64,000 nucleotides of DNA from Dimorphilus gyrociliatus. Taxonomy: Eukaryota; Annelida; Polychaeta; Dinophilidae. Below are positions 11,421 to 22,310 of the stretch, piece by piece (the first letter of the stretch is position 1; the number at the start of each line of letters is the position of its first letter). Below the pieces are notes generated by a model. It did no database searches. It was not told where the DNA came from and was given only the letters and a program-made list of their open reading frames with translations. The position numbers and the translations under genes are program-made. The DNA lies in the NCBI GenBank assembly GCA_904063045.1, contig CAJFCJ010000044.1, positions 1 through 64,000 on the forward strand, in the 5' to 3' direction.

Positions 11421-14138
11421 CAAAACACTAAAATTCAAACTGAAAATTTTGCTTTTTATACAAATTGGTATTCAGCAACCTCTATTGTCTAAAATAAGAA
11501 AATTTTACAACCTTGAATTCATTGATTTAATATGAATGTCTGATGATGGTATGCATATTAAATGTGAAGTTAGTGCTTTCCATTCATTTTAAGAGAGATA
11601 AGTAAATATAAAACTTTTATCATATTGATAATAGTTTGTTATTTGTTGATCAGTATAGAAAAAAAAATGATTTTTTGAATGTTACAGTTTTCAATGATTA
11701 ATCTTTCACAGCAATTTATATCTTTATTTTTCTAAAATGTATTTTTAATGTTGTTGTTGGATGCTTTTGTTTTTTACGCATTAAATGAATATACCACATT
11801 TTACATTTTTCATGAACATTAAAAGTACTATCAGAAGTTGAAAATAGACAGCCATACTTGAATAAAATTGTGTCTATGACATTAAAAAAACAGACTATTC
11901 ATACAAGCTTTTTATATACATATAGATATGGATAGACTGTATTATTAAAGTAATAATTTGAAAAAGTTACCTCTTTAAATGCATTTATTGGCAATTATAA
12001 CTTAAAGTGATAAGTTATAAATTAAATAACTGTTTGATATTTATTTTTAAGCAATGGTATCTCAGATTTCTTTACATAAAGAAAAAGAATATAAAAAACT
12101 AATTGATACTGACAAAAATCTTTTCTGTTTTCTATTCAGAGTGAAATGAGTGCATATGTATTGGAACAGAAGTTTCTAAGCACATATGGTAGAAATTGCT
12201 CTGAACCATGACAGATGACACCAAGGACTGTGGAAGATAGTTGCCCTCTATTGATAATAAAAAAATATAGAAAAATACAATAACAAAAAAATTTTGTGTT
12301 TTTATATGCACTTGTAGCATTCCATTCCATCAGCACAGAGAAATTCATTTATGATGCCTAAAATTAAAAGACTGACTGTACCAATCATCTTTTTCAACTT
12401 TCAAATCTTTTCTATGAAAGTAGAACTTTAAGTTGTTCCTCTACAAGAATGTAGAATACAAACAGCTGTATATGTTCAAGAATTTGATTGCTCAAATACT
12501 TCATATGCATAAGTTGCTTTTATTCATGATTAGGTCATTCTGAGGTTTTGGGAGAATGTTAAGGCTAAATTGAATTTTAGTCTTTGTAGTTTGTAAAATG
12601 ATTTTGTAAAGAATGATTGAAAAAAAGACAAAGATGAAGAGTAAAAAATTTATTTCCCAAACATTCTGTAAACATTAGATTTAGTTCTGTAATTTTCCAC
12701 TATATCTCTGAAATATTGCAATTTACAAAAAATCAATATAGTCATCAATAAAATATGTAAATAATTTGTAAACTAGGAGAGGTAGAGAGTATCTGAAAAC
12801 TACTCATAAAACTAGACAAAATTTCCTACATTTTAGTCAATATCTTTTTAAAACAAGGCCATTGATTACCCTTCAAAATAGCCCTTGCAAAAAAATAGTC
12901 CATCAAATGAAAAATTTCTTTCACCACTGTATATACTTTCCAAAGAGTTTAACACATTTTACAAAACTTGTTAAATATTTTTCATTCAAATACAAAATAT
13001 ATTATTGTTTAATGCAAATATTGAGGATATTTTTTGTTATATGTTTGAATATTTTGACAGTTAGCATAATGCATCTTTTTTCATTTAGAAGAACTTTAAA
13101 TTCCGAGTATCCCCATCCCCAATAATTAAATTCACATACAAAAATTACCTTCTGCAGGAGAAAATATTTTTGGTCATCCTATAATTCTTGGAATTGATGC
13201 TGAATTTTTTGGAGAGAAATTAGCATTTAGGCCAAATTAGTATCATTAATTAGTAAAAGAAAAGCAATTACCATAGAGGACTATTCTAGTTTTAGCAGAA
13301 TTAGTGCTGCTACCATCATCAATAGAAGCTCCAATTTATACACCATCATTCTATTTTCAAATAGCAATATAAACAAGTAAAACTATTTGAATATAATAAG
13401 AAAAAAATATGGAAAATATGAATCATCTGTTACTTATTTTTTCTGATTTAGCTACAGTGAAAGTATATGTTGAACTTTCAACAGTAGCTGTCACTAGAAC
13501 TTGAACAAGTGATTAAATTTTTTAAACAGCCTATCCATAGTTTAGATTTTAGTATTATTATTTACTTTTTTATATACATTTTTAACATAAATCAAGTTAT
13601 AGCAAGACTCATAGGACTCATCAAAGTAATGTTGTATACATCAAATTTAAGGATGCAATGCACTTTATCATGGGAAAGTTGTATGTCTTACAATTTCTTC
13701 CATAAGGATTTATCTTGTATGGGTTTTTTTGACATTCCATTCTACTCCTTTGTGTTTGAGGTCTCACGTGTTGTTAAATATAGTGTTTAGTGTCTGTTTT
13801 TAATGGAGTTAGGGCATGAATGTACATTAAAAGTACTCCTAAAAATTCTTTAACAGAATATATCAATACCATTTTTTTGTATGAATTATAATACACAACA
13901 AAAAAAAGGCATTAAAAGTATATTCATCAGACTAGCTCAACCATGCATATGTAATTTTAAATAAGTATAGAGCAATACTCTATTTACACATCACTATGGT
14001 TTTTCTTTAATTCTACAGCCAATTGTAGATAATTGATATTCAACTCAAATATTAAAATTAAATTTATCCTATGTTGACAACAGCTCTAGTAGGTCATATA
14101 TTTGTTCCCTGATTTCCTCAGATAATTAGAGGGCCAGA
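11421..14138. other. Long AT-rich region without a supported gene
   Basis: Only short frames with biased, low-complexity translations were seen (for example 12862-13125 and 13509-13790). A minus-strand frame near 13290-13350 (GASIDDGSSTNSAKT) is mildly discoidin-like but too short to call. Confidence 0.5.
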
Positions 14139-14143
14139 TTGAG

Positions 14144-14320
14144 CCAAGAAAAAAGATCTATCTTTGCAAATTACAAGAAATTTCTACAACACCTCACCAA
14201 TAAAATACAATGGAAAATACAACATAAAAATTTAATAGAATGTATTGTTTATGAAGAAATATACACAACTGTTCAGCTCAGGTTAAGCATAAAGGAAACT
14301 TATTATTTGTTGACTTTCTT
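14144..14320. repeat. Direct repeat, copy 1 of two
   Basis: About 175 bp, near-identical to 15939-16112 (shared AACATAAAAATTTAATAGAA and ACTGTTCAGCTCAGGTTAAG). Copy 2 lies directly beyond the 3' end of the peptide gene at 16119-16423, so this may mark a duplicated flank of that gene. Confidence 0.75.
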
Positions 14321-14525
14321 TGAGTGCAGTGGAACCTCAATCCACACTTCCAACAATTTTTCAAATTCATGCTGTGGTTTCTATCAAAACTATGATGAAA
14401 TGCAAGAAAACAAATATACCCTCTACTTTTTTCACAACAGGAAAAGGAAATTGCAAAAAATAGTAAAATATACTTTTGAAAAAAAGAAAACTGGTAATAT
14501 GAAAATGTTTCAAATTTTTTGAATG

Positions 14526-14527
<2 letters not shown>

Positions 14528-14562
<35 letters not shown>
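14528..14562. repeat. (TA)n microsatellite
   Basis: Uninterrupted alternating TA run. Confidence 0.85.
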
Positions 14563-14566
<4 letters not shown>

Positions 14567-14617
14567 GAACTGCAATTGAAAATTACATGTTTTTTCTTGT
14601 TATTTTTCTAACATGGG

Positions 14618-14735
14618 GTGAAATATTTTGGGCAGAAATGTCCCAAAGTGGGCCGAAATGTCCTGGGCCGAAATGTCCCAAAGTGGGCTGAAATGTCGCA
14701 AAGTGGGCCGAAATGTCCTGGGCTGAAATGTCACT
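14618..14735. repeat. GC-rich tandem repeat GGGCCGAAATGTCC
   Basis: Six or seven units of 15-19 bases (GGGCCGAAATGTCCC, GGGCTGAAATGTCGC and variants) in an otherwise very AT-rich setting. The structure resembles the repeat-built terminal repeats at 6670 and 47012 but has a different unit, so it may be the end of another DNA transposon. Confidence 0.7.
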
Positions 14736-14759
14736 GCACCCTTACCAACAACCTGAGCA

Positions 14760-15309
14760 GGAATGTATAATGTTATTGGAAAATATTTTATAATTTCAAA
14801 AAAATATCATTTTCAAATCTTATATTTTGATCCTAAAACTAATATTGAAATTGATAACCAATTTATTTGTACTGAATTTTTTATGAAATCATCGCCAAAT
14901 GTTGATTTTTAGTTCAATCTATAAAAAAGTTAATTTTGAAAAAAATAAATTATATTACAATTATTATAATTTTCTCTTTGTTTTGAATAGAAGAACTAAA
15001 TATTTTGTATTTCTTACAAATTGTCAATTAAAGATTGGAAAAATTGTTGATTGTTATTTTCAAAATAATTTTCATGAAAATAGACTTTTACTCAATCATA
15101 AATGCTTACTAAATTCAAAAGAAAAAATACTGTTTCAAATGTTTAACCTACAAATTATATCTCAATATGAGACTAAGAATCTAACAAAATTAACAAAGTT
15201 CTAATATCACGTGACAACATGTATCATTATATAGCTTATTTAAATTTTCAACAAATTCAAATGATTTGTAAACATTTTGATTCTTCCTTTGGAACATTTA
15301 AAAAATTTA
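14760..15309. other. No confident gene
   Basis: A 101-codon frame at 14899-15204 is rich in Asn, Phe and Lys with no recognisable motif. It is probably chance in AT-rich DNA. Confidence 0.4.
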
Positions 15310-15585
15310 TAAATTGGAAATTCATGAAGGTGATTTCCTGATAAATGATGTTTGCAGAGAAAATGAAAGAATAATTATATTGTCTACACAAAGTCAAGTC
15401 AAATTAGTATCTCATGGAAAGATGTGGTTTATGGATGAAACCTTTAAATGTGTTAAGGTCCCATTTTATCAGCTATTTACCATTCATGGATTTATAAAAC
15501 AAAATATTGAATTGAAACAAGTTCTTTGGTCTTTGCATTTATGAGCTCAAAATCAAAGAAAGCATTAAGCTTTTGTTCAAGGTGA
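15310..15585 (+). pseudogene. MULE transposase first catalytic block
   Basis: Encodes DFLINDVCRENERIIILSTQ then MWFMDETFKCVKVPFYQLF, the well-kept first catalytic Asp block, followed by IHGFIKQN. A frameshift near 15525 then restores the usual LVFAFMSSKSKKA segment and a possible donor at 15580. No further domains follow, so it is an isolated fragment. Confidence 0.6.
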
Positions 15586-15631
15586 GTAGAGCAATTGGTT
15601 AAAAACTATAAATGTAATATTAACAAACCAA

Positions 15632-15945
15632 TGTTCCCATCTAAGGGTTAGGGGCATTGAAAAAGGTTAGGCAAAAGCAAGGCTATGTCTTAAGTGTTAG
15701 GGATTAGCACAATCAATACAGATTGGTAACCCCACAATTGCACTCACCCTTCTAACTTTGTTAGGCTAAAGGTTTGTGTGGCTCTTTAGGAATGGCTATC
15801 TAAAGTTGCCTAAGCTATTACTGTATCTCCAACAAATAACACATACAAATTCTCAACAAGTGTAAAGAGAACTTGTATTGCAGAAATATAGCAATATCTC
15901 CAACTCTTTTTCATATTGACTGTTTTCTACCATATTGAAAAAAGA
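15632..15945. repeat. Composite dispersed repeat
   Basis: 15632-15695 (CCCATCTAAGGGTTAGGGG, AAAGGTTAGGCAAAA) matches 62302-62360. 15700-15900 matches 53240-53430 in reverse (GGGATTAGCACAATCA, CTGTATCTCCAACAAA). It ends with GTTTTCTACCA, like the MITE end at 62390. Confidence 0.6.
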
Positions 15946-16112
15946 TCTATCTTGGCAATTTACAAGAAATTCCTACAATGCCTCATCAATAGCATACAAT
16001 GGAAATTACAACATAAAAATTTAATAGAATGTATTGTTTATGAAGAAATATGCATAACTGTTCAGCTCAGGTTAAGTATATAGGAAACTTATTATTTGTT
16101 GACATGAATCTA
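15939..16112. repeat. Direct repeat, copy 2 of two
   Basis: Counterpart of 14144-14320. It ends a few bases before the stop codon side of the minus-strand peptide gene, so it would lie in that gene's 3' untranslated region. Confidence 0.75.
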
Positions 16113-16118
16113 AGTTGA

Positions 16119-16423
16119 TTACCATGATATACCATATTTCATATCACACTTGTATTTATTAAATGCACAATCAAATCCCTCGCCAGCTCTTCTACATGCA
16201 CGGCAGAAGCTTAAACTTGGGCTATAGCCCTGAAATGAGAAATATAAGAAATGGCCAAACTATCTTTTTGCTATACCTTTTTTAGTAGTTCTCTCATTAC
16301 AAGTTTTTCCATTAATATGTCATCTTTTTTAGATAATAGTTCCATCAATTCATCTTCTAAAAGTGTAGAAAATGCCAAATTAGCCAGAATTAAAACAAGA
16401 CAAATATTGAGGAGGTATTTCAT
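16119..16423 (-). CDS. Small secreted cysteine peptide precursor
   Basis: Two exons: 16277-16423 and 16119-16229, separated by a 47-bp GT...AG intron (16230-16276, phase 0, donor AAG|GTATAG, acceptor TTTCAG|GGC). The predicted 85-residue product starts MKYLLNICLVLILANLAFS, a strong signal peptide. An acidic/leucine-rich pro-region follows and ends in a dibasic LysLys at the exon junction. A 36-residue C-terminal peptide then carries four cysteines spaced C-x2-C-x8-C-x6-C (FCRACRR ... FDCAFNKYKCD). This is the layout of a prohormone/neuropeptide or other secreted bioactive peptide, with exon 2 encoding the mature part. I do not recognise the family; hormone, antimicrobial and toxin-like roles are all open. 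The dibasic cleavage is inferred. Confidence 0.62.
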
Positions 16424-16803
16424 TTTGCCAAAAAGATTAAAGATTTTATTAGCCAAAAAATGTCAAGCTATATTCAAAGTGTAGAGTTTACATACACACA
16501 CACAAATATATATATATATATATCCTTTGAAAGTATGTAGGCTAACTAAAAGACCTGAAAAACTGGTTTTGACATGTTTCACTTCAAATGCAGACAATAT
16601 TCTTTTAGATTCCTTTGTGTCCAATGCCTCACTTTTTTAAAATTGAAAGCAATCATACACAAATACAGAATTATTTTCAACATACACCAAAAATTACTCA
16701 AGGTGATAGAGGCCAAAAAAATAAAGGTAATATTTGGCCTTGTCATCTTTTACTAGAGACAAAATTGCTGTTTATACTATCTGATATATATATATATATA
16801 TAT
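16424..16803. other. Intergenic, microsatellites only
   Basis: Holds CA and TA microsatellites at 16494-16530 and 16783-16803. The first lies upstream of the minus-strand peptide gene, where a promoter would be expected; no distinct promoter motif beyond the TA run is seen. Confidence 0.5.
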
Positions 16804-17160
16804 AAGTATATCTGATTAATGCATGTTAAAAAGAACAGTATTGTGTATACAATAACTGTTGAATAGTGAATATAATCTAAACTTAGAATATAAGTACAAT
16901 TGATAATTAATTGTACTAGTTTTAGTTCGAAATCATAAATTTATGGATTAATAAATTGTAATATTAATGCTAGGTTGCAAATAGCAAATATTCTTTATAT
17001 AATTTAATAGATTTTATTGCTGCATAATGTGTTTGCACTGCCCTATGTGAAACTAGGTCACTACTGCTTATCTTTATCAGTGCTATCTGCATAGTACAAT
17101 ACTGGTTCAATACTACTTCTCTATTGTAGAATATAGCTGATGAATGTATGTGTACAAACA
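16804..17160 (-). repeat. LTR-A, 3' LTR of minus-strand env element
   Basis: About 357 bp, nearly identical to 50707-51060. In element orientation it begins TGTTTGTACACATAC immediately after a purine tract, as a Ty3-type 3' LTR should, and ends near GCATTAATCAGATATAC. The exact inner end is uncertain because it runs into a TA microsatellite. Confidence 0.7.
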
Positions 17161-17176
17161 TCCCAGTCCTTTAAGA
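17161..17176 (-). other. Polypurine tract of minus-strand element
   Basis: In element orientation the bases before the LTR read AAAGGACTGGGA, a short purine-rich plus-strand primer site. It lies about 35 bases after the env stop codon. Confidence 0.5.
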
Positions 17177-17211
17177 CCTTGCTTCCACAAAAGGTCTAGG
17201 ACTTGTGACAA

Positions 17212-19590
17212 TTATGTTATCACCACTTTTTCTGAACATAGCAGTTCTATTTCTTCTGATTCAGCTGTTGGAGCTGAAGGTAATCTTTTTGTTTTTGTCA
17301 GTAGTTTAGACAGTCTGGTAAATTGAACTCTTTTCAGTTTTTTCTTCCAAATAAAGTAAATGAAGAATCCAATTCCATTCAAGAGTATAATTGGCAGAAG
17401 TGTGTCTATGAGTATTTTGAAAGGTTTTCTTATCCATGAAGAAAATAGATGTTGTGTTGGTGACAAGGCTGCATCAATTCCTAAATCATTTGCAAAGTTA
17501 ATATGCTCTCTATGCTTTATCAAAGTATCCTGTATGTATTCCAAAACTTGTTGTATCTGATAATGTTTCTTGCCCACATCTTCTTTTATACCTAGTTGTA
17601 ATAATTCAGTAAGTCTGACAACTTCTAGTTTTGGTTCTTCAATTTGACTGTTAATTTTCATTCTGATTGATTGTGCTGCTGCTCTTTGGAACCTGCATCC
17701 TTTCCTTGTATAATAGATAAATGTCTTCTTGCCAGAATGTATGGCATATTGATTTTGTTCTGCATCCAAAGGATATTTCTTGATCTTGAAGAGATGCTGA
17801 GTTTGGTCACATGTACCATATCTTATGTCTTCTTTTGTGATGTCATAAGCATGATGAAGTATTGGATCAATTGAGAATAGGAGATCTTTATATTTGATCA
17901 GAAATTCTTTTGAACATAATCCATTTTTTGTTATAATTGTTGTGTCACAAACTACTTGAACAGGTTTTAATTCTGTACATCTATTGAGGGTTCTTAGATC
18001 TCCTAACCATGTACTATGGGTTCCATGTTTAGATCCAAGTATTGTTGGTAGCTGAGGTGATAGTGGTGTAAGTAGGGCTATCATCTTGTTTCTCATGATA
18101 AATTCTTTGCATAAAAGTTGTGAAACTTGTTTAAAAACTGTTTGTAAATTTTGAAAATTGTTGTCAATATTGTTTAGTAGTGCAGCTGTTCTTATGGCAT
18201 CTTTTATATTTATTTGGTGTGGTTCTGGAATCTCTATGTTTTCTAATTGTTTCCTCTTCCATTTGTGATTTATTGGTTTTCTTTGTAACAGTGTATATTT
18301 GCCATTTTCTGTATGAATTTGAAATTGTGTATCTTTTGGGCTTTGATACCAAATGTTCATGTTTGGGAGTGGGTTGAAAGTAACTGGTTTTTTGTCCAAT
18401 TCAAACTCTTGTGATCTTACTAGTCAGGCAGGTTTTATCTTTGTTGTTTTCAGCATTTTTAGTATGTATTTGTTGTTAATATCCCAGATGTCTGGAGAAA
18501 TAATTTCTTTGACAAACCAAGTCCTCACTAATGGTGTTGCATGATTTTTTATCAGCATATGGTAGGTTTTGTCACCATCTCTATACCAATCATTATATGT
18601 TAAAATATCTTGTATTTCTGTGACATTGGCCTTTCTTAGTGAGGATTTCTTTCCAATATATTTCTCCAATCTATTAACTTCTTTATTTGAAATGATCTTG
18701 TATTTTGTATCCTCTATTATTTTATTGTCAGCATAATTAGAATTTGTAAGATCAGTTCTAAGTAAGTCATATTCTTTCTGGGGTACCAATACTCTGATAC
18801 CAGGACCACCATATCCTTTGATATATCTGTCTTGGTAAGGTAAATCCATTATTGCATAGTTGGGGCAGGAAAAATATCCTCCAAGTTTTACACATTCCAC
18901 ATTATGGGAAACCATTTTCCATGGTGAAACATGGCCTAGAAGACTTTGACCTTTTTCTGGATTAAATATAATGATTGAATCCAAAGTTCTACAAAATTTT
19001 TGTTTAAAAGAACAGTCTTCTAAATATTCCAAATTTGTGGTTATTTTATCTTGACTTGGATTCCAATAAGCCTTGCCAATTTGAAGGATTGTTGTAAATT
19101 CTTCCACCACTGTGGTTCTTGGCCATTTGTAATTTGGTCCTTTGTTTTCATTATACATAAGAAGTTTGCCTTTTTCAATTAGGTTTTGTCCATTTAAGGT
19201 TTTGTGTGTGTATAGCATTGTTCTGCATTGTTTTTCACTTAAGGCAAGTGTTTGTTTTTCAATTCTGTGTTTCTTTGCTCCAAAAAAGTAATGAGTGTAG
19301 AAATTGATTCTTCTTTTCACTGAACACTTGACAGCTTGAATTGCCAAATTGTCAGCTTTAATTTCATAGATGTTAGCTACAATTTTGATCATTTGTTTAG
19401 TTTCAAAGGCACATACTGGTTCATCTGCTAAATCAAATGATTGGTGTACTTGTTGTCCTTGACAAAACTGTAGTGATAGTAGCATTCTTACAGTTATGCT
19501 TGCTTTTGTTATGGATACATTTGCTTGGACCAAGTTTAAACAGCATATTGCTAACAGTGTATAACTTATTGATCCTCTGATAGGAAGCAT
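17212..19590 (-). pseudogene. Retroelement Env glycoprotein, one internal stop
   Basis: Two open frames (19590-18424 and 18399-17212) lie in the same phase and are separated only by a TGA at 18424-18426, giving about 790 codons. The N-terminus (MLPIRGSISYTLLAICC) is a signal peptide. The ectodomain has many cysteines and motifs shared with the plus-strand copy (FDLADEP, NFYTHYFFGAKK, YLEDC, LPYQD, GGPG). Near the C-terminus is a membrane anchor (TLLPIILLNGIGFFIYFIW) followed by a basic cytoplasmic tail. In retroviruses and errantivirus-like elements Env mediates membrane fusion; I cannot assign this Env to a named viral family. The upstream pol is lost in the assembly gap. The stop makes the copy presumptively inactive. 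Confidence 0.7.
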
Positions 19591-19594
19591 TCAC

Positions 19595-20348
19595 NNNNNN
19601 NNNNNNNNNNNNNNNNNNNNNNNNNNNNNNNNNNNNNNNNNNNNNNNNNNNNNNNNNNNNNNNNNNNNNNNNNNNNNNNNNNNNNNNNNNNNNNNNNNNN
19701 NNNNNNNNNNNNNNNNNNNNNNNNNNNNNNNNNNNNNNNNNNNNNNNNNNNNNNNNNNNNNNNNNNNNNNNNNNNNNNNNNNNNNNNNNNNNNNNNNNNN
19801 NNNNNNNNNNNNNNNNNNNNNNNNNNNNNNNNNNNNNNNNNNNNNNNNNNNNNNNNNNNNNNNNNNNNNNNNNNNNNNNNNNNNNNNNNNNNNNNNNNNN
19901 NNNNNNNNNNNNNNNNNNNNNNNNNNNNNNNNNNNNNNNNNNNNNNNNNNNNNNNNNNNNNNNNNNNNNNNNNNNNNNNNNNNNNNNNNNNNNNNNNNNN
20001 NNNNNNNNNNNNNNNNNNNNNNNNNNNNNNNNNNNNNNNNNNNNNNNNNNNNNNNNNNNNNNNNNNNNNNNNNNNNNNNNNNNNNNNNNNNNNNNNNNNN
20101 NNNNNNNNNNNNNNNNNNNNNNNNNNNNNNNNNNNNNNNNNNNNNNNNNNNNNNNNNNNNNNNNNNNNNNNNNNNNNNNNNNNNNNNNNNNNNNNNNNNN
20201 NNNNNNNNNNNNNNNNNNNNNNNNNNNNNNNNNNNNNNNNNNNNNNNNNNNNNNNNNNNNNNNNNNNNNNNNNNNNNNNNNNNNNNNNNNNNNNNNNNNN
20301 NNNNNNNNNNNNNNNNNNNNNNNNNNNNNNNNNNNNNNNNNNNNNNNN
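19595..20348. other. Assembly gap (N run)
   Basis: 754 undetermined bases. They lie between the start of the minus-strand env and a plus-strand pol fragment, so two oppositely oriented elements meet at an unresolved join. Confidence 0.99.
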
Positions 20349-20374
20349 GTACAATTTTAAGTAAACTAAGTAAA

Positions 20375-21095
20375 TGTGTGTTTTTGAAAGAACAAGTTCA
20401 ATTCTTGGACACATTGTATCAGAAAAGGGGATTGAAACAGATAAGTCCAAGACAGATAAATTATATAATTTACAGCCACCAGTGTTTGCAAATTCACTAC
20501 TAAGCTTTGTTGCATTTGTGGCTATTACAGAAAATTTATACAAGATTTTGCAAGAGTAGCTAAACCTCTGTATATGTTAATGAAACTACATGGGAAAAAG
20601 GATAAATTGCAATGGACTGAGGAAGCCAAGCAATCATTTTTCAAGTTGAGAGATGCAGTAGTTAACCCTCCTGTATTACAACTACCTATTTGCTAAAGAT
20701 TTCACTTAACAACAGATGCATCGAATGTAGCTGTAGGAGGAGTTCTTGAACAAGTTTATGTAGATGAGAATGGGAAGAAACAATGAAACCCATTGCCTAC
20801 GCTTCAAAACAATTCAACAATAATCAAATGAAATATGCAGCCTATCAAAAGGAAGCATTTGGTGTTTACTGGGTTGTAAAGAAATTTTTACATTACCTTC
20901 AAGACAAGCCATTCTTTTTATATACTGACCATCAGAGTCTAGTACAAACATTTAAGCAAAACAAATTGAATGTCAGCACAGCAAAATGGGTCATGGCTTT
21001 AATGGATTTAAAATTTACAATTAACTATGTGGACAGGACGAAAAAATAGAGCAGATGCATTAACAAGATTAGAAGAATATACACCCCAAGGAAAG
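20375..21095 (+). pseudogene. Ty3-type RT end and RNase H
   Basis: The RT tail shows LGHIVSEKGIETD and, in another frame, the YYRKFIQDFARVAKPLY segment typical of gypsy RT connection domains. RNase H residues are visible at 20710-20760 (TTDASNVAVGGVLEQ), 20850 (KEAFGVYWVVKKFLHYL) and 20925 (LYTDHQSLVQTF), followed by a disrupted ADALTRL motif at 21050. The acidic residues D, E and D are all present, but at least four frameshifts or stops break the frame. Confidence 0.75.
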
Positions 21096-21449
21096 TAACA
21101 TTTGAAGAGCTAATTCATGGAAAGATCAAAAAGGAGAATTCTCCCTCTATTTCAGTTAAAATGGAACAGTATGAACATATACCAGAGTTAACTTTTGTAG
21201 CTACCAGTGATAACAGTGAAGAGAAAATTGATTTGTCTTCTGTTGACTTACAGTCAGAGCAAGAAAAAGATGTGAATTTAAAATCAATTAAGAATATTTA
21301 ACATTGGATGTCAGCTACCTATTCCTTATTTTGGAACTTTTACACCTTCATAATGAGATGTTGTTCACAAGGAAATGATCTGGATATCCTTGAAGAAAGA
21401 AACATTCTGGTTTTACCTGACCATTTGATGCTAACTCTGCTCCCTAAAT

Positions 21450-22310
21450 TCCATTAAAAATAAAATTCACAATCACCATGGACCCAGAATGACATTACAA
21501 ATAATTACAAAGACCTTTTGGCACCCCAAAATTAAAATTATGATTGAGAATTCAATAAAGGATTGCACTTTGTGTGAACAAATGAATGGTAGGAGTAGAG
21601 TATACCCTTTGTAGAAACCTTCACCCTGCATCACCAATGGAGTTGGAGCCATGGATATAATGGGACCCTTACCCATGGTTAAGTCATACAGATTCATACT
21701 TGTGATAGTGGATCATTTCCAGTAGATACACAGTTTTATATGCACTCAAACAGCAAACCAGTAAAGAAATTGCAAACCTTCTTTTCAACAGATTCTTTCC
21801 CATTTTTGGAATTCCAAAACAAATGTTGACAGATCAAGGAAGAAACTTTGTTGGTAAAGCTTTTAAAGAGTTTATGAAGGTATTAGGTATTGAGAAAATC
21901 CAAACAACAGCTTATAGAAGCCAGAGCAATGGACTAGTTGAACGAAGAAATAGAGAAGTGAGGAAGGAAATCAATAAATTAGTGGTGGAAGAAAATCAGC
22001 ATAACTGGGTTGCAAACCTACCCTTGATTCAAGCATTTTTGAATCAATCACCTGTAGGAAGTACAAGACTACCACCCCAGGAACTTCTTTTTGGCACCAG
22101 CACAAGAACACTGATTGATGTAACAATGCATACTACCTCTCCTGAAACAAATGTACTATTTGTATTCAATCACCAGCAGCAATTAGTACAGTTAAGAGCT
22201 ACAGCCTTCTGTAAATCCATCATGGCAAAAGAACAATATAGGGAAAGAAGAATAGAAATCTCAATCTTCCAAAATATTTTGAGGTTGATGATGAAGTATT
22301 CTTAAGAAAT
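21450..22310 (+). pseudogene. Integrase with HHCC and DDE core
   Basis: The zinc-binding HHCC segment is at 21462-21590 (NHHGPRMTLQ ... DCTLCEQ). The first catalytic Asp is in GAMDIMGPLP (21640), the second in LTDQGRNFVG (21825) and the Glu in NGLVERRNREV (21930). The first half carries stops at 21610 and 21720 and frame changes; the second half is open from 21823 to about 22250, where another frame change leads into the GPY/F module. Confidence 0.75.

Noticed and set aside
12862-13790. Several 70-90 codon frames
   Set aside because: Phe/Ile/Lys/Asn-rich translations expected from AT-rich DNA, with no motifs or splice support.
14139-14522. 127-codon plus-strand frame
   Set aside because: It crosses a direct repeat whose second copy breaks the frame. 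No domain was seen.
19566-20543. 325-codon frame across the N run
   Set aside because: It is an artefact of undetermined bases; the real content on either side is env (minus) and RT (plus).
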